Source of the DNA: Nitrosococcus wardiae
GTDB lineage: Bacteria > Pseudomonadota > Gammaproteobacteria > Nitrosococcales > Nitrosococcaceae
Assembly (NCBI RefSeq): GCF_004421105.1
Contig: NZ_CP038033.1
Span: forward strand, 2,375,659-2,439,658
DNA length: 64,000 nt
Direction: 5' to 3'
The notes under the pieces are model-generated. The model worked only from the letters and a program-made list of their open reading frames with translations, did not search any database and was not told the origin of the DNA. Position 1 is the first letter of the stretch; each line of letters starts with the position of its first letter. Position numbers and translations under genes: made by a program. Below, piece after piece: positions 32,952 through 42,053 of the stretch.

Positions 32952-34370
32952 ATGGCTAATGAAGTGGGATCAACGCAGTTAGCCATTATTGGGGGAGGAC
33001 CCGGTGGCTACGCGGCAGGCTTTCTCGCTGCCGATCTAGGCTTGGAAACTACTCTGATTGACACGGAACCTAACCCTGGGGGGGTTTGCCTCTACCGGGG
33101 GTGTATTCCGTCCAAGGCTTTATTACATGTGGCTGAGGTGATTAGTGAGGCTAGGGAGGCGAGTGCTTGGGGAGTAAGCTTTTCTGATCCGGAGATTGAT
33201 TTGGATAAGCTGAGAGCCTGGAAAGAACAGGTAGTGGGCAAGCTTACGGGGGGGCTGGGGCAGCTGTCCCGACAACGGAAAATCAATTATATTCAAGGGC
33301 AAGCCGGATTTATGGATGCCCGAACCCTGCGGATTAAGAAACAGCAGGGCGAAGCTCGATTGCGGTTTCAAAATGCTATCTTGGCGACCGGTTCCTATCC
33401 TGCTTCCCTGCCTCATCTTTCCTTGGACAGCTCCCGTTTACTGGATTCCACCTCAGCGTTGGAAATTCAGGACGTTCCCAAAAGTTTACTGGTGATTGGT
33501 GCCGGCTACATCGGCTTGGAAATGGCGACCGTCTATGGGAGCCTAGGATCCCAGGTCACCGTGGTTGAAATGACCGAAGGTTTATTGCCTGGAGCGGATA
33601 GGGATTTAGCCTCGATACTGGCCAAGCGCATGGACGGGATTCTCCATGGTCTCCTGCTTAAGACCAAAGTCGCCCATATGGAAGAAGCGGCCGAGGGCAT
33701 CCGGGTCCGTTTTGAGGGGGCTGAGGAGGGGGAGCAGACCTTCGAAAAAGTGCTGGTGGCAGTGGGACGCAAGCCCAATTCAGCTATCCCTGGATTAGAG
33801 CATACCCAGGTGGAACTTGATGAAAAGGGTTTTATCCAAGTGGATTCCCAACGTCGAACCGCTGATCCTGCCATTTTTGCCATTGGGGATGTGGTGGGAG
33901 AACCTATGTTGGCTCACAAGGCTAGTCATGAGGGGCGAGTCGCCGCTGAAGTCATTGCCGGGCGCCGGGTTTTATTCGAACCCCAAGCCATTCCCGCAGT
34001 CGTGTTTACCAATCCGGAAGTGGCCTGGTGTGGTCTGACGGAAACCGAGGCTACGCGGGAAGGCCGCTCCATCCAGGTTGCTCGCTTTCCCTGGGCAGCC
34101 TCCGGTCGGGCAGTCACCTTACATCGCATCGATGGCCTTACCAAGCTTATTATCGATCCAGAGACGGAACGGGTTCTGGGGGCAGGGATTGTGGGGCCAG
34201 GCGCGGGAGAGCTTATTGCTGAGTTGGTTCTCGCTGTGGAGATGGCGGCCGTGGCCTCGGATATTAAGCTTAGCATTCATCCCCATCCGACTCTTTCAGA
34301 GACAGTAATGGAAGCAGCGGAAGTCTTTTTTGGCCAAAGCACTCACCTTTATCGTCCTGCTAAGAAGTAG
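32952..34370 (+). CDS. lpdA: Dihydrolipoyl dehydrogenase (E3)
   Basis: This 472-residue flavoprotein has the FAD-binding GGGPGGYAAGFLAADLG, the redox disulfide in GGVCLYRGCIPSK (Cys-x4-Cys), the NAD-binding GAGYIGLEMATVYGSLG and the second FAD motif IFAIGDVVGEPMLAHKA. The C-terminal interface has HPHPTLSE with the catalytic His-Glu pair. It reoxidises the dihydrolipoyl groups of AceF using NAD+. An AGGAAGCAGGT ribosome-binding region precedes the ATG. It is the third gene of the aceE-aceF-lpdA operon. Confidence 0.96.
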   Translation: MANEVGSTQLAIIGGGPGGYAAGFLAADLGLETTLIDTEPNPGGVCLYRGCIPSKALLHVAEVISEAREASAWGVSFSDPEIDLDKLRAWKEQVVGKLTGGLGQLSRQRKINYIQGQAGFMDARTLRIKKQQGEARLRFQNAILATGSYPASLPHLSLDSSRLLDSTSALEIQDVPKSLLVIGAGYIGLEMATVYGSLGSQVTVVEMTEGLLPGADRDLASILAKRMDGILHGLLLKTKVAHMEEAAEGIRVRFEGAEEGEQTFEKVLVAVGRKPNSAIPGLEHTQVELDEKGFIQVDSQRRTADPAIFAIGDVVGEPMLAHKASHEGRVAAEVIAGRRVLFEPQAIPAVVFTNPEVAWCGLTETEATREGRSIQVARFPWAASGRAVTLHRIDGLTKLIIDPETERVLGAGIVGPGAGELIAELVLAVEMAAVASDIKLSIHPHPTLSETVMEAAEVFFGQSTHLYRPAKK

Positions 34371-34563
34371 GGTCCTCTGCGGTGCCCTATCCTAAGGCAA
34401 TCAGGCAAAAGGGAATTTCCTTGGCAAAAGGGAGGTCTAAGGGGGTGTGCGTTAAGACTTTCGTGTAGCATTCAAGTATAGTGTAGCGACTAAGGGATAG
34501 GTCATGATGTACTTCAGTTCACCACATACCGAAATGATCTGAATAATCGACAGGGGGTAATGA

Positions 34564-35133
34564 ATGATCCCGCTTATCCTGCGTCTTGATATCACTGGCA
34601 CGCCGACCGCGTGGATTCCTTGGCAAGAGGCTGTCGTTCTTTATGTCAAGGAAATGGTGACATGGACTGCGGGTAATACTGTTTTCCGAGTCCGGGGGGG
34701 GATTAGCCGCTTGACTGGGAAGCAGTCCCACTTAGAACTAAGTTCAATTATCGCCTGTAAGGGTAAGATCGCTCATCATAAATATGAGGTAGTCCCCCCC
34801 TTAAATAACCGTGAATTGTTCCATCGGGACCACTACAGATGCCTTTACTGTATGGGGGCTTTTCGGGATAATCAACTCACTCGTGATCATATTATTCCCC
34901 GCTGTCAAGGAGGTGGTGATACCTGGACTAACGTAGTGACGGCTTGCCGGAGTTGTAACCAAAAAAAAGATGGGCGTACCCCAGAACAAGCAGGCATGAC
35001 CCTCCTCGCGGTGCCCTATGTCCCGAACTATGCAGAATGGTTAGTCCTCAAAAACCGTCGCATTCTGGAGGACCAAATGGAATTCCTGGAGAGCCGCTTT
35101 CACCGTCGTGAAGAACGATTGATCTTTTCTTAA
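34564..35133 (+). CDS. HNH endonuclease-domain protein
   Basis: This 189-residue protein has GGGGG six bases before its ATG. The C-terminal half is an HNH nuclease domain with a structural zinc cluster: Cys93-x2-Cys96, catalytic Asp-His (108-109 in LTRDHIIPR), Asn123 (TWTNVV) and Cys128-x2-Cys131. The N-terminal 80 residues (ILRLDITGTPTAWIPWQEAV, then GGISRLTG) are typical of a conserved proteobacterial HNH family found outside phages and restriction loci. A DNA repair or housekeeping role is often supposed, but none is established here. It stands alone between lpdA and the universal stress protein gene. Confidence 0.88.
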   Translation: MIPLILRLDITGTPTAWIPWQEAVVLYVKEMVTWTAGNTVFRVRGGISRLTGKQSHLELSSIIACKGKIAHHKYEVVPPLNNRELFHRDHYRCLYCMGAFRDNQLTRDHIIPRCQGGGDTWTNVVTACRSCNQKKDGRTPEQAGMTLLAVPYVPNYAEWLVLKNRRILEDQMEFLESRFHRREERLIFS

Positions 35134-35229
35134 CCTCTATTGATTATCCCCTCCTGGGGGTAATTGCCCTCTTTATTTACCTCTTGGTTGTCGCTAATCT
35201 TTCGTATATAGGGTATTAGGGTAAACGCT

Positions 35230-36192
35230 ATGGCTAAGCGTCAAAGGGTACTCGTTGTTCTCAGCCAGAATGAGTTGGATTCCCAGCCAGAGCCAGCACT
35301 GGATCGGGGGGTATTTATTGCCAGAGAAACCAACGCGATGCTAGAGCTGTTTATCAGTGAGTACCATCCCTCATTCTATACACCTCTCCTTGGCAAGACT
35401 TTGCATAATGAGTGGAAACCCGAGACGTACATCCGTTTCGCCTTGTCGCGATTGCAGGAAATCTCCGAAACACTCGCTAGTCGAGAACAGTTGAGGGTTT
35501 CCTCCGATGCGGCATGGAACCGTCATCAATACGACGGGATTATGCAAAAAGTATCCAGCATTAAACCGGATCTGATGATTAAAACTATTCATCATGACAG
35601 CAGGTTGAACCGGACGCTTTTCAACTATACTGATTGGCATCTTATCCGAACTTGTCCTTGCCCCCTAATGCTGGCAAAGGACGAGAATACGTGGACAACG
35701 CGGGCAATAGTGGCCTGCGTTGACCCCTCTCATATCCATGGTCGCGAGGAGGGGCTAGATAATTTGATAATCGAAATTGCGCAATGGCTTGCTTATCGCT
35801 TGCGAGGGGAATTGCATATTTTCCATGCGATTGAGTTCATGCCTGAACCTATGTTTAGGCTTTGGCAACCCGGAGCTAGTTATAATAATTATAAGCAGGA
35901 AGCCCGCGAAGAACATGAGACCCTTTTAAATGAATTACTGAGGCCCTATGGAATAGGGAGCCGGAGAATCCATATTGTCGAGAGTAAGCCAGCGGATGCT
36001 TTGTTATCCTTTGCAAAAAAAATGAATGCTAGCCTCGTGGTGATGGGAGCGGTTTCCAAAGGCACGCTAGAAAATTTATTTATTGGGAATACTGCAGAAA
36101 AAGTATTGGATGCTTTGAGTTGTGATATCTTAATTGTTAAGCCTAATCCTATTGAGGTGAGGGAAACGGTTGCTGAGCCTGTTTTTGGTTGA
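35230..36192 (+). CDS. Tandem universal stress protein (UspE-like)
   Basis: This 320-residue protein has two USP domains. The first (about 1-150) lacks a clear ATP-binding loop; the second (about 155-305) ends with VVMGAVSKGTLENLFIGNTAEKVLDAL. That sequence contains the G-x2-G-x(9)-G(S/T)-like nucleotide-binding loop in slightly altered form (MGAVSKG...GNTAEKV). The tandem arrangement and length are those of UspE. It is likely cytoplasmic and induced by stress or growth arrest. It is flanked by the HNH gene and, 140 bp downstream, a small secreted protein gene. Confidence 0.87.
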   Translation: MAKRQRVLVVLSQNELDSQPEPALDRGVFIARETNAMLELFISEYHPSFYTPLLGKTLHNEWKPETYIRFALSRLQEISETLASREQLRVSSDAAWNRHQYDGIMQKVSSIKPDLMIKTIHHDSRLNRTLFNYTDWHLIRTCPCPLMLAKDENTWTTRAIVACVDPSHIHGREEGLDNLIIEIAQWLAYRLRGELHIFHAIEFMPEPMFRLWQPGASYNNYKQEAREEHETLLNELLRPYGIGSRRIHIVESKPADALLSFAKKMNASLVVMGAVSKGTLENLFIGNTAEKVLDALSCDILIVKPNPIEVRETVAEPVFG

Positions 36193-36202
36193 CATGGCTG
36201 TG

Positions 36203-36260
36203 AGAAACACCTATTAAGGAGTTAGGGAGGGGGGTATTCTTAACCAGGTAAGGTGTTTCT
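36203..36260. promoter_or_regulatory. Inverted repeat between the stress-protein and secreted-protein genes
   Basis: AGAAACACCT (36203-36212) and AGGTGTTTCT (36251-36260) are perfectly complementary over 10 bp around a 38-base loop. It can act as a weak terminator of the upstream gene or as a leader structure for the next one, whose ATG lies 70 bp further on. No T-run follows it. Confidence 0.4.
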
Positions 36261-36329
36261 GCTGCTATAGGATTGATACAGTTGATATTTGCCTTGATAA
36301 GGCATATTCAACACTTGAGGAGGTGCAAC

Positions 36330-36794
36330 ATGTTGTTGTCCAGTATGGCTGAAATTATCCGCGGGATAGGTTTAATCATTGGATTAGCGGTATCTTTCTT
36401 CATCGTTCCCGCTACTGCTGCTTTGCTAGACACAATCAGTCCTTCAGAGGATGTTGGAAGCTCCATCTATGTATATAAGGACGTTAAACGCAAAATGGTG
36501 CTAATCGTTGGTTCTAGCGGTACCTGTGCCTCATCACCTGAGTATCAAGGATTAGGCAATTTATCCGACCAAGGCGCTGTTCCCTTGCTGACCCAAATGA
36601 CAACCGGCCAGTTTGAGGTGAATAGTGAAAAGCTTTTTAAGTCTCATTGCCAGATGAACTACGATGTCCAGGTAATAACCTTCGAGGATGCCAAAAGTTC
36701 TTCTTTTCCACCTGATCCCATTGATCGCTCTTTCGATATTCCAGCGGGTCCTTCCCCGGAAGGCTATCAAAACGAGGGTCTAAGGAACCTCTGA
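36330..36794 (+). CDS. Secreted hypothetical protein
   Basis: The start is set at ATG 36330 (154 residues) because a very strong GAGGAGG ribosome-binding site lies seven bases upstream; the longer frame from 36273 has no such signal. A signal peptide is present (GIGLIIGLAVSFFIVPATAA). The mature part has two cysteines (TCASS and HCQM) that may form a disulfide, and no recognised domain. The DUF748 gene starts 22 bp after its stop, so co-transcription is likely. The function is unknown. Confidence 0.7.
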   Translation: MLLSSMAEIIRGIGLIIGLAVSFFIVPATAALLDTISPSEDVGSSIYVYKDVKRKMVLIVGSSGTCASSPEYQGLGNLSDQGAVPLLTQMTTGQFEVNSEKLFKSHCQMNYDVQVITFEDAKSSSFPPDPIDRSFDIPAGPSPEGYQNEGLRNL

Positions 36795-36816
36795 GTGTTG
36801 CGTTAAGCTCTCTCTA

Positions 36817-39795
36817 ATGCCAGAATCTTCCCTAAGAGCAGGCAACCTCCCTGCTTGGATCAGGAGACCATGGGTACGCAATAGTGCCATTGGGGTATTT
36901 CTTGTTTTTCTCCTCTACACTTTGGCTGGTTTTTTCCTTGTTCCCTATCTGGTAGAGAAGCAGCTAGTCCATTACTTAAAGGAAGATCTAGGTGCAGAAG
37001 CAAGTGTTGAGCAAGTCATTATTAATCCTTATACGCTAACTCTGACGATCGATGATTTTTCCCTCCGGCAGCCAGGTAAGCCTAAGTTTTTCAGTTTTAA
37101 ACAATTTTATGCCAATTTTGAGCTTTTAAGTGTTTTTCACAAGGCTTGGACCTTCCAAGAGCTTCGACTCACTCACCCCTATTTGAAGCTGCAAATTAGC
37201 AAAAGTGGGCAGCTCAACGTGGTGGAACTACTACCACCAGCTGAAACGCCAACTCCCAATGAGCGCAAGGGATGGGTGCCACTGATAAGCCACCAAATTA
37301 CCATCTCGAAGGGGGAAGTCTATTTTGTGGATCGGAGCCAGCCTACTCCCTTTAAAAAATACCTAGAATCCATTGATGTAAATTTAACGAAATTCAGTAC
37401 CCTAGCTGAACATAATGTAGATTACTCCTTTAAGGCAGTGACTAAGGCAGGGGAAACCCTTCATATGAAGGGAGATATTTTTACTTTAAATCCTTTATAT
37501 GCCAAGGGGCATTTTGCACTTATAGGTGGTAAGGCCTCTCCCCTAGGGCAATATTTGTCAGATCAGGTCGCTTTTAAAATTAGCAGCGGTCGGTTTGATA
37601 CGAGCATGGATTACATGCTAGATAGCCGTGAGGATCCACTGCAAGTTACCCTGAATAATGCAACCGCTACATTGTCCCAATTAGGGTTGAGAGCCAATAA
37701 AGGGGATAAAGAAGTTCTTACGGTGCCGAAATTGAAAATTTCTGGGGGGCAATTACGATGGCCAGAAAAAATCATAGGAATTGAGCAAATCTACATGGCT
37801 GGAACGAATTTACGGGCCTGGCTTAATGAACAAGGAGTGTTGAATTGGCAGCAATTACTAAATAAGAAAACGACCGAAGAAAAAGCTTCTACGGTTAACT
37901 CTCCAGCCAAGAGTTGGCAGGCGGCGATAAAAACTATCATTATTGAAAACCTTAGCGCCAGCTTCCAAGATCGAACGACTGAACCGCCAGTTACGGTAGA
38001 TATCAGCGATCTAGCCCTGCAACTGACCGACGTTAGTTCAATGCCAGATTTAGCCTCTGACTTTGATTTGAAGTTTACCATTAATGAGCAAGGCCTATTC
38101 TCAGCCTATGGTAATTTTACGGCCTTGTCCCCAACCATTGACGCTAATATTCATTTGACATCTTTATCGCTGTTACCTTTTCAACCCTACGTAAGCCGTT
38201 TTCTCAAAATGGAGATGACTTCAGGTCATTTGGATGCTAAGGGGAATATTGAATACGCTCAGAATAACGGTACTCCCGATTTCCGATTCAATGGTCATCT
38301 TGCTCTGCAGCAATTTTCTGCCGAGGATACTCTCCTAGGTGAACGTTTTCTGGCGTGGGATGCTTTGAAAGCTGATCAAATGTTGGTCGAGCTATTTCCT
38401 ACTCGAATCCGAATCGCTGATATAAAAATAGATGCCCCTTACGGAAAAGTGGTCATTAATGAGAATCAAACAACTAATATCAAAGAGGTATTGAGTCCCT
38501 TAACAGAAAAAAAGGAGACCCAACCAGCGCCTAAATCTGTTCCTCCCCAGGTTACTATTAATTCCATCCATGCCAAAGAAGCTGCAGTTATTTTTACTGA
38601 TCTAAGCTTGCCGCCGGAATTTTCATCGAAATTTTCAATGGGCATTCATTCCCTCCAGGGCGAAATTCAAAATCTATCCTCGGCTACCAAGAAAAGATCT
38701 TCTGTTTCATTAGAGGGAACGGTTGAACCCTATGGGGTGACGCGTGTGGCAGGAGAGATCAATTTCTTTGCTTTAAGCCGAGCCACAAAGTTCAATGCTC
38801 TCTTTCGAAATGTTGCGCTTACCGCATTAACGCCTTATGCGATGAAATATTTGGGTTACACCATAGAAGGAGGAAAACTGTCACTTAACCTGGATTTCCA
38901 GATAAGAGAAGGCCAACTTGAGGGTGAGAATGAAATTCTCCTAGAAAATTTAGATTTAGGCAAGAAAGTTGAAAGTCCAGAAGCCATTGAGGCACCTATC
39001 AAGCTTGCTATTGCATTACTTGAGAATCCCCGAGGAATAATTGATGTTGGTTTGCCTATTGACGGGAATCTAAATAGCCCTCAATTTAGCTATGGGCATC
39101 TTGTGGGCAAGGTTTTGGTCGGTTTTATTGGAGAAGTCATTTCTTCACCGTTTCGATTTTTGGCCAACTTGGCTGGTGCTGAAGAGTTAGATCTGGAATT
39201 TGTCGAATTTAGACCAGCGAGTAGCAAATTGTTGCCTCCGGCCCAAGAGGAGCTTTTACAGTTGGCAGAAGCCCTAAAGAATCGTCCAAAATTGCGGTTA
39301 CAAATTCAAGGTCGGTACGACCCGATAACAGATGCTAATTTTTTGAAGAAAGAAAAATTTGAAACCGTCGTCTCAACCCGGCTTAAACAGGAGAGGAACA
39401 TTTCCGGCAAAAAAGAAGCTACTTTTGACCGGCAACAGGTGTTAGAGCAGCTTTATTTAGAGCAGTTTTCCATTGAAGCCCTTAACCAGAAGCGATCCCA
39501 ATATGGGCTTCGGCCAGCAGAGGCGGGAACCGAGCCAGTTGAAGAAATTATTCCTCGCTATCTAGCAGTGGAAGCTCCTCCCTATCGCAAAGCGCTTCAG
39601 GAGCAACTTATTGAGACACAGACAGTCACTAACAAGGAACTTCACCAGCTGGGCCAGGCTCGTGCCGTAGCCATTAAAACATATCTCATCGACCAAGGGG
39701 GGATCCAGGAAGAGCGCATAGAAATCCTCCCGGTCGAAGCGGCCCAGTCAGTAGGACAAGATTTGATCCGCTGCCAATTTTACCTCAATAGCTAA
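36817..39795 (+). CDS. DUF748 (AsmA-like) inner-membrane/periplasmic protein
   Basis: This 992-residue protein has one N-terminal membrane helix (about residues 23-45, IGVFLVFLLYTLAGFFLVPYL), followed by a long region of beta-strand repeats typical of DUF748/AsmA-like proteins. The opening YLKEDLGAEASVEQVIINPYTLTL shows it, as do the later KYLGYTIEGGKLSLNLDFQI and ISSPFRFLANLAGAEELDLE. AsmA-like proteins bridge the inner and outer membranes and are implicated in lipid transport and outer-membrane integrity. The last ~150 residues (FRPASSKLLPPAQEELLQLA, and QARAVAIKTYLIDQGGI) resemble an OmpA-like peptidoglycan-associating module. It is likely co-transcribed with the small secreted protein upstream. 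Confidence 0.88.
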   Translation: MPESSLRAGNLPAWIRRPWVRNSAIGVFLVFLLYTLAGFFLVPYLVEKQLVHYLKEDLGAEASVEQVIINPYTLTLTIDDFSLRQPGKPKFFSFKQFYANFELLSVFHKAWTFQELRLTHPYLKLQISKSGQLNVVELLPPAETPTPNERKGWVPLISHQITISKGEVYFVDRSQPTPFKKYLESIDVNLTKFSTLAEHNVDYSFKAVTKAGETLHMKGDIFTLNPLYAKGHFALIGGKASPLGQYLSDQVAFKISSGRFDTSMDYMLDSREDPLQVTLNNATATLSQLGLRANKGDKEVLTVPKLKISGGQLRWPEKIIGIEQIYMAGTNLRAWLNEQGVLNWQQLLNKKTTEEKASTVNSPAKSWQAAIKTIIIENLSASFQDRTTEPPVTVDISDLALQLTDVSSMPDLASDFDLKFTINEQGLFSAYGNFTALSPTIDANIHLTSLSLLPFQPYVSRFLKMEMTSGHLDAKGNIEYAQNNGTPDFRFNGHLALQQFSAEDTLLGERFLAWDALKADQMLVELFPTRIRIADIKIDAPYGKVVINENQTTNIKEVLSPLTEKKETQPAPKSVPPQVTINSIHAKEAAVIFTDLSLPPEFSSKFSMGIHSLQGEIQNLSSATKKRSSVSLEGTVEPYGVTRVAGEINFFALSRATKFNALFRNVALTALTPYAMKYLGYTIEGGKLSLNLDFQIREGQLEGENEILLENLDLGKKVESPEAIEAPIKLAIALLENPRGIIDVGLPIDGNLNSPQFSYGHLVGKVLVGFIGEVISSPFRFLANLAGAEELDLEFVEFRPASSKLLPPAQEELLQLAEALKNRPKLRLQIQGRYDPITDANFLKKEKFETVVSTRLKQERNISGKKEATFDRQQVLEQLYLEQFSIEALNQKRSQYGLRPAEAGTEPVEEIIPRYLAVEAPPYRKALQEQLIETQTVTNKELHQLGQARAVAIKTYLIDQGGIQEERIEILPVEAAQSVGQDLIRCQFYLNS

Positions 39796-39830
39796 GAGCG
39801 GGTTGAAAGCCTGCTAAGGATGAGAAAAAA

Positions 39831-40844
39831 TTAGATTTTCCGTGTTCGATTCCGGTGAGCAAGGGCCGCGGCTAGGCGTGGCCAGAGCATCTGGCTTTCT
39901 AAATACTGCCAGGTAATAAGGCCGGGGAATGCAGTTATCAGTTCGCGAATCCTGGTTGCCAAGGAAATTGATAGGGCCACGTGGGGGGGGAGATTGAGCA
40001 TTGTTCCAATCGCTATGAAGCCACCCTCTTGAATGCCTAGTCCTCCTGGGATGATAAAGCCTGCGCTGCGGATGGCCATTCCTAGGCTGGTCAAAATTAA
40101 TGCTTCCTCCATTTTAATCGGATAACCTATTAACAAGGCCGCCAGCCAGACTTCTCCCGCCATGAGAATGCGCAAAAGGAGGCGCACCCCGCTGGCTAGA
40201 AGGATAGCGCTAGGTTGGCGGTAAATGGCTAGAATCGCAGCATCTAGAATGACCGCATTGCTGGCAAGCGATTGCCATTTAGGACTGCGTGCCCTATTAG
40301 CAGGGATGCGCGCTAGGAAACCAAACGTACCGACGCACTGTATCATGACAAAGCCGATAATGCCGATTGCCAGAAGGGCGCACCCTAAAAATGCCGCTGA
40401 TAGTACTTGGGCATCGGGCATAATCAGAAATAGAAACACCATGCCCAGTATGGCCCATAGTAATACGGAAAGTGCCTGCACTGTTTTATCGACTACCACA
40501 GAGGCAGCGGCATAGGTACCCGGTGTTGCCCATTTTGTTAGTAGGCGGGCTTTAACCCATTCACCTCCAACAGAAGCTACCGGCAAAATCGTATTCACTG
40601 AGGTTCCGATCCACATAGCGGTAACCGTATGGCGATAAGTGGGTTGATAGTCGTTAGGAGTAAATAAAAATCGCCACGAGGCGGAGCTTAACAGCAAATC
40701 GGGGAGGGCAAAGACGGCAACCCATAGAATGCCCCACCCTGGCGTTGTGAGCCGTCCGGCTATCATTGCCATATCTTGCCAGAGAGCAAGCAGGGTGATT
40801 AAGGTAAGGCCAAGAAAAAAACTAAGCCATGATGCACTCTTCAT
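39831..40844 (-). CDS. UPF0104/LPG-synthase-type integral membrane protein (HpnL-like)
   Basis: This 337-residue multi-pass protein has about eight hydrophobic segments. It carries family-typical NTILPVASVGGEWVKARLL, VVVDKTVQALSVLLWA and a LGIQEGGFIAIGTML segment. It belongs to the flippase-like membrane domain family that includes the membrane part of lysylphosphatidylglycerol synthase and the hopanoid-associated HpnL. HpnL is the closest match I recall, based on the opening layout, but no other hopanoid genes are in the window. It presumably moves or modifies a lipid in the inner membrane. It converges with the DUF748 gene. Confidence 0.78.
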   Translation of the reverse strand: MKSASWLSFFLGLTLITLLALWQDMAMIAGRLTTPGWGILWVAVFALPDLLLSSASWRFLFTPNDYQPTYRHTVTAMWIGTSVNTILPVASVGGEWVKARLLTKWATPGTYAAASVVVDKTVQALSVLLWAILGMVFLFLIMPDAQVLSAAFLGCALLAIGIIGFVMIQCVGTFGFLARIPANRARSPKWQSLASNAVILDAAILAIYRQPSAILLASGVRLLLRILMAGEVWLAALLIGYPIKMEEALILTSLGMAIRSAGFIIPGGLGIQEGGFIAIGTMLNLPPHVALSISLATRIRELITAFPGLITWQYLESQMLWPRLAAALAHRNRTRKI

Positions 40845-41144
40845 GACCTTAAAGGATAGATGAACAATAATTTTTTTGCTTAGCGCGTTTTTCAGTTAAT
40901 ATTAGCCCTGATTACCGGCAGGCTGATAATTTGGATAATAGTGGCTTCCTTTACTTCTCATTGGTCAACTGCCGTTTCTAGCATGAATTCAATACTTTGC
41001 TATACTTTTTTGATACAGGTGTTTTAAAATTGGGGTAATAGATGGTCTTATCCCTAAATGAGCACAAATTGCTGATGTGGAAAGGCAGTTGATTGTCGTT
41101 GGAAATGCTCTCTAGCTGCCTTCACGGTAAGGTACTGTAGTTCC

Positions 41145-41999
41145 ATGCTGAATCTTTTACACATTTCAGATCTTCACTTTGGAAAGCCTTTTTTACCCGA
41201 AGTAAGTGAGGCATTACTGGGTAAAATTGAGAAATTATCTCCCGAACTTTTAGTGGTGAGCGGCGATCTTACTCAGCGAGCTAAAGCGCAGGAATTTAGA
41301 GCAGCCCGTGCTTATTTAGACCTTATGCCCCCAATACCTCAGGTGGTGGTTCCTGGGAACCATGATATCCCGCTTTATCGAATTTTTGAAAGGTTATTTC
41401 AGCCCTACGAACTCTATCGCCGTTATATTTCTGAGCAGCGCAATACCGTATTACGTCAAAATAAAGCTGTCATTGTGGGATTAGACTCTACTAACCCCTA
41501 TTTTGCTATCACTAATGGCCGGATTCATCGGAAGCAATTGGCATTCTGTGCTAAGGCATTTACGGCAGCGCCGGCGGAAGCCGTGCGGATTGTGGTGGCT
41601 CATCATCATTTTGCGCCGGCACCGGATTATAAAGGTGGCGAAGTAATGCCTAAGGCCAAACGGGCGCTAGATCTTTTCACCCACCTAAAAGTTGATCTTA
41701 TCTTAGCGGGTCATTTACATCGTGCTTATGTTGGCAATTCATTAGATGTCTACTCGGGGGAAGACCGGGAACACGGCATCATCATTGCTCAATGTGGTAC
41801 GAGTACTTCACGACGTGGCAGGGTGCGGGAACAAGAAAAGAATTCCTTTAACTGGATAGAGATCTTGGCAGATTCCATTCGCATTTTTCATTATATGTAT
41901 TTTAAGGATTATCGGAACTTCTATCCGGTTGCTAAGTATGAGTTTGCGCGTCCAAGCCAGCGTAGCTATTTAACGGAAAACCTTTTAAATGAATCTTGA
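41145..41999 (+). CDS. Calcineurin-like metallophosphoesterase (CpdA-like)
   Basis: This 284-residue soluble protein has all metal-ligand blocks of the calcineurin-like superfamily: DLHFG near the N terminus, GDLTQRA, GNHD (PGNHDIPLY), AHHHF and GHLHRA. Its compact layout resembles class III cyclic nucleotide phosphodiesterases such as CpdA, but substrate cannot be told from motifs alone. It probably acts in the cytoplasm. The 300 bp upstream, shared with the divergent UPF0104 gene, contains no gene and must hold both promoters. Confidence 0.87.
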   Translation: MLNLLHISDLHFGKPFLPEVSEALLGKIEKLSPELLVVSGDLTQRAKAQEFRAARAYLDLMPPIPQVVVPGNHDIPLYRIFERLFQPYELYRRYISEQRNTVLRQNKAVIVGLDSTNPYFAITNGRIHRKQLAFCAKAFTAAPAEAVRIVVAHHHFAPAPDYKGGEVMPKAKRALDLFTHLKVDLILAGHLHRAYVGNSLDVYSGEDREHGIIIAQCGTSTSRRGRVREQEKNSFNWIEILADSIRIFHYMYFKDYRNFYPVAKYEFARPSQRSYLTENLLNES

Positions 42000-42053
42000 A
42001 TGCGACAAAGCTGAGTTTTTCATAATGAACTTCATGAACTTCTCTGTCTACGA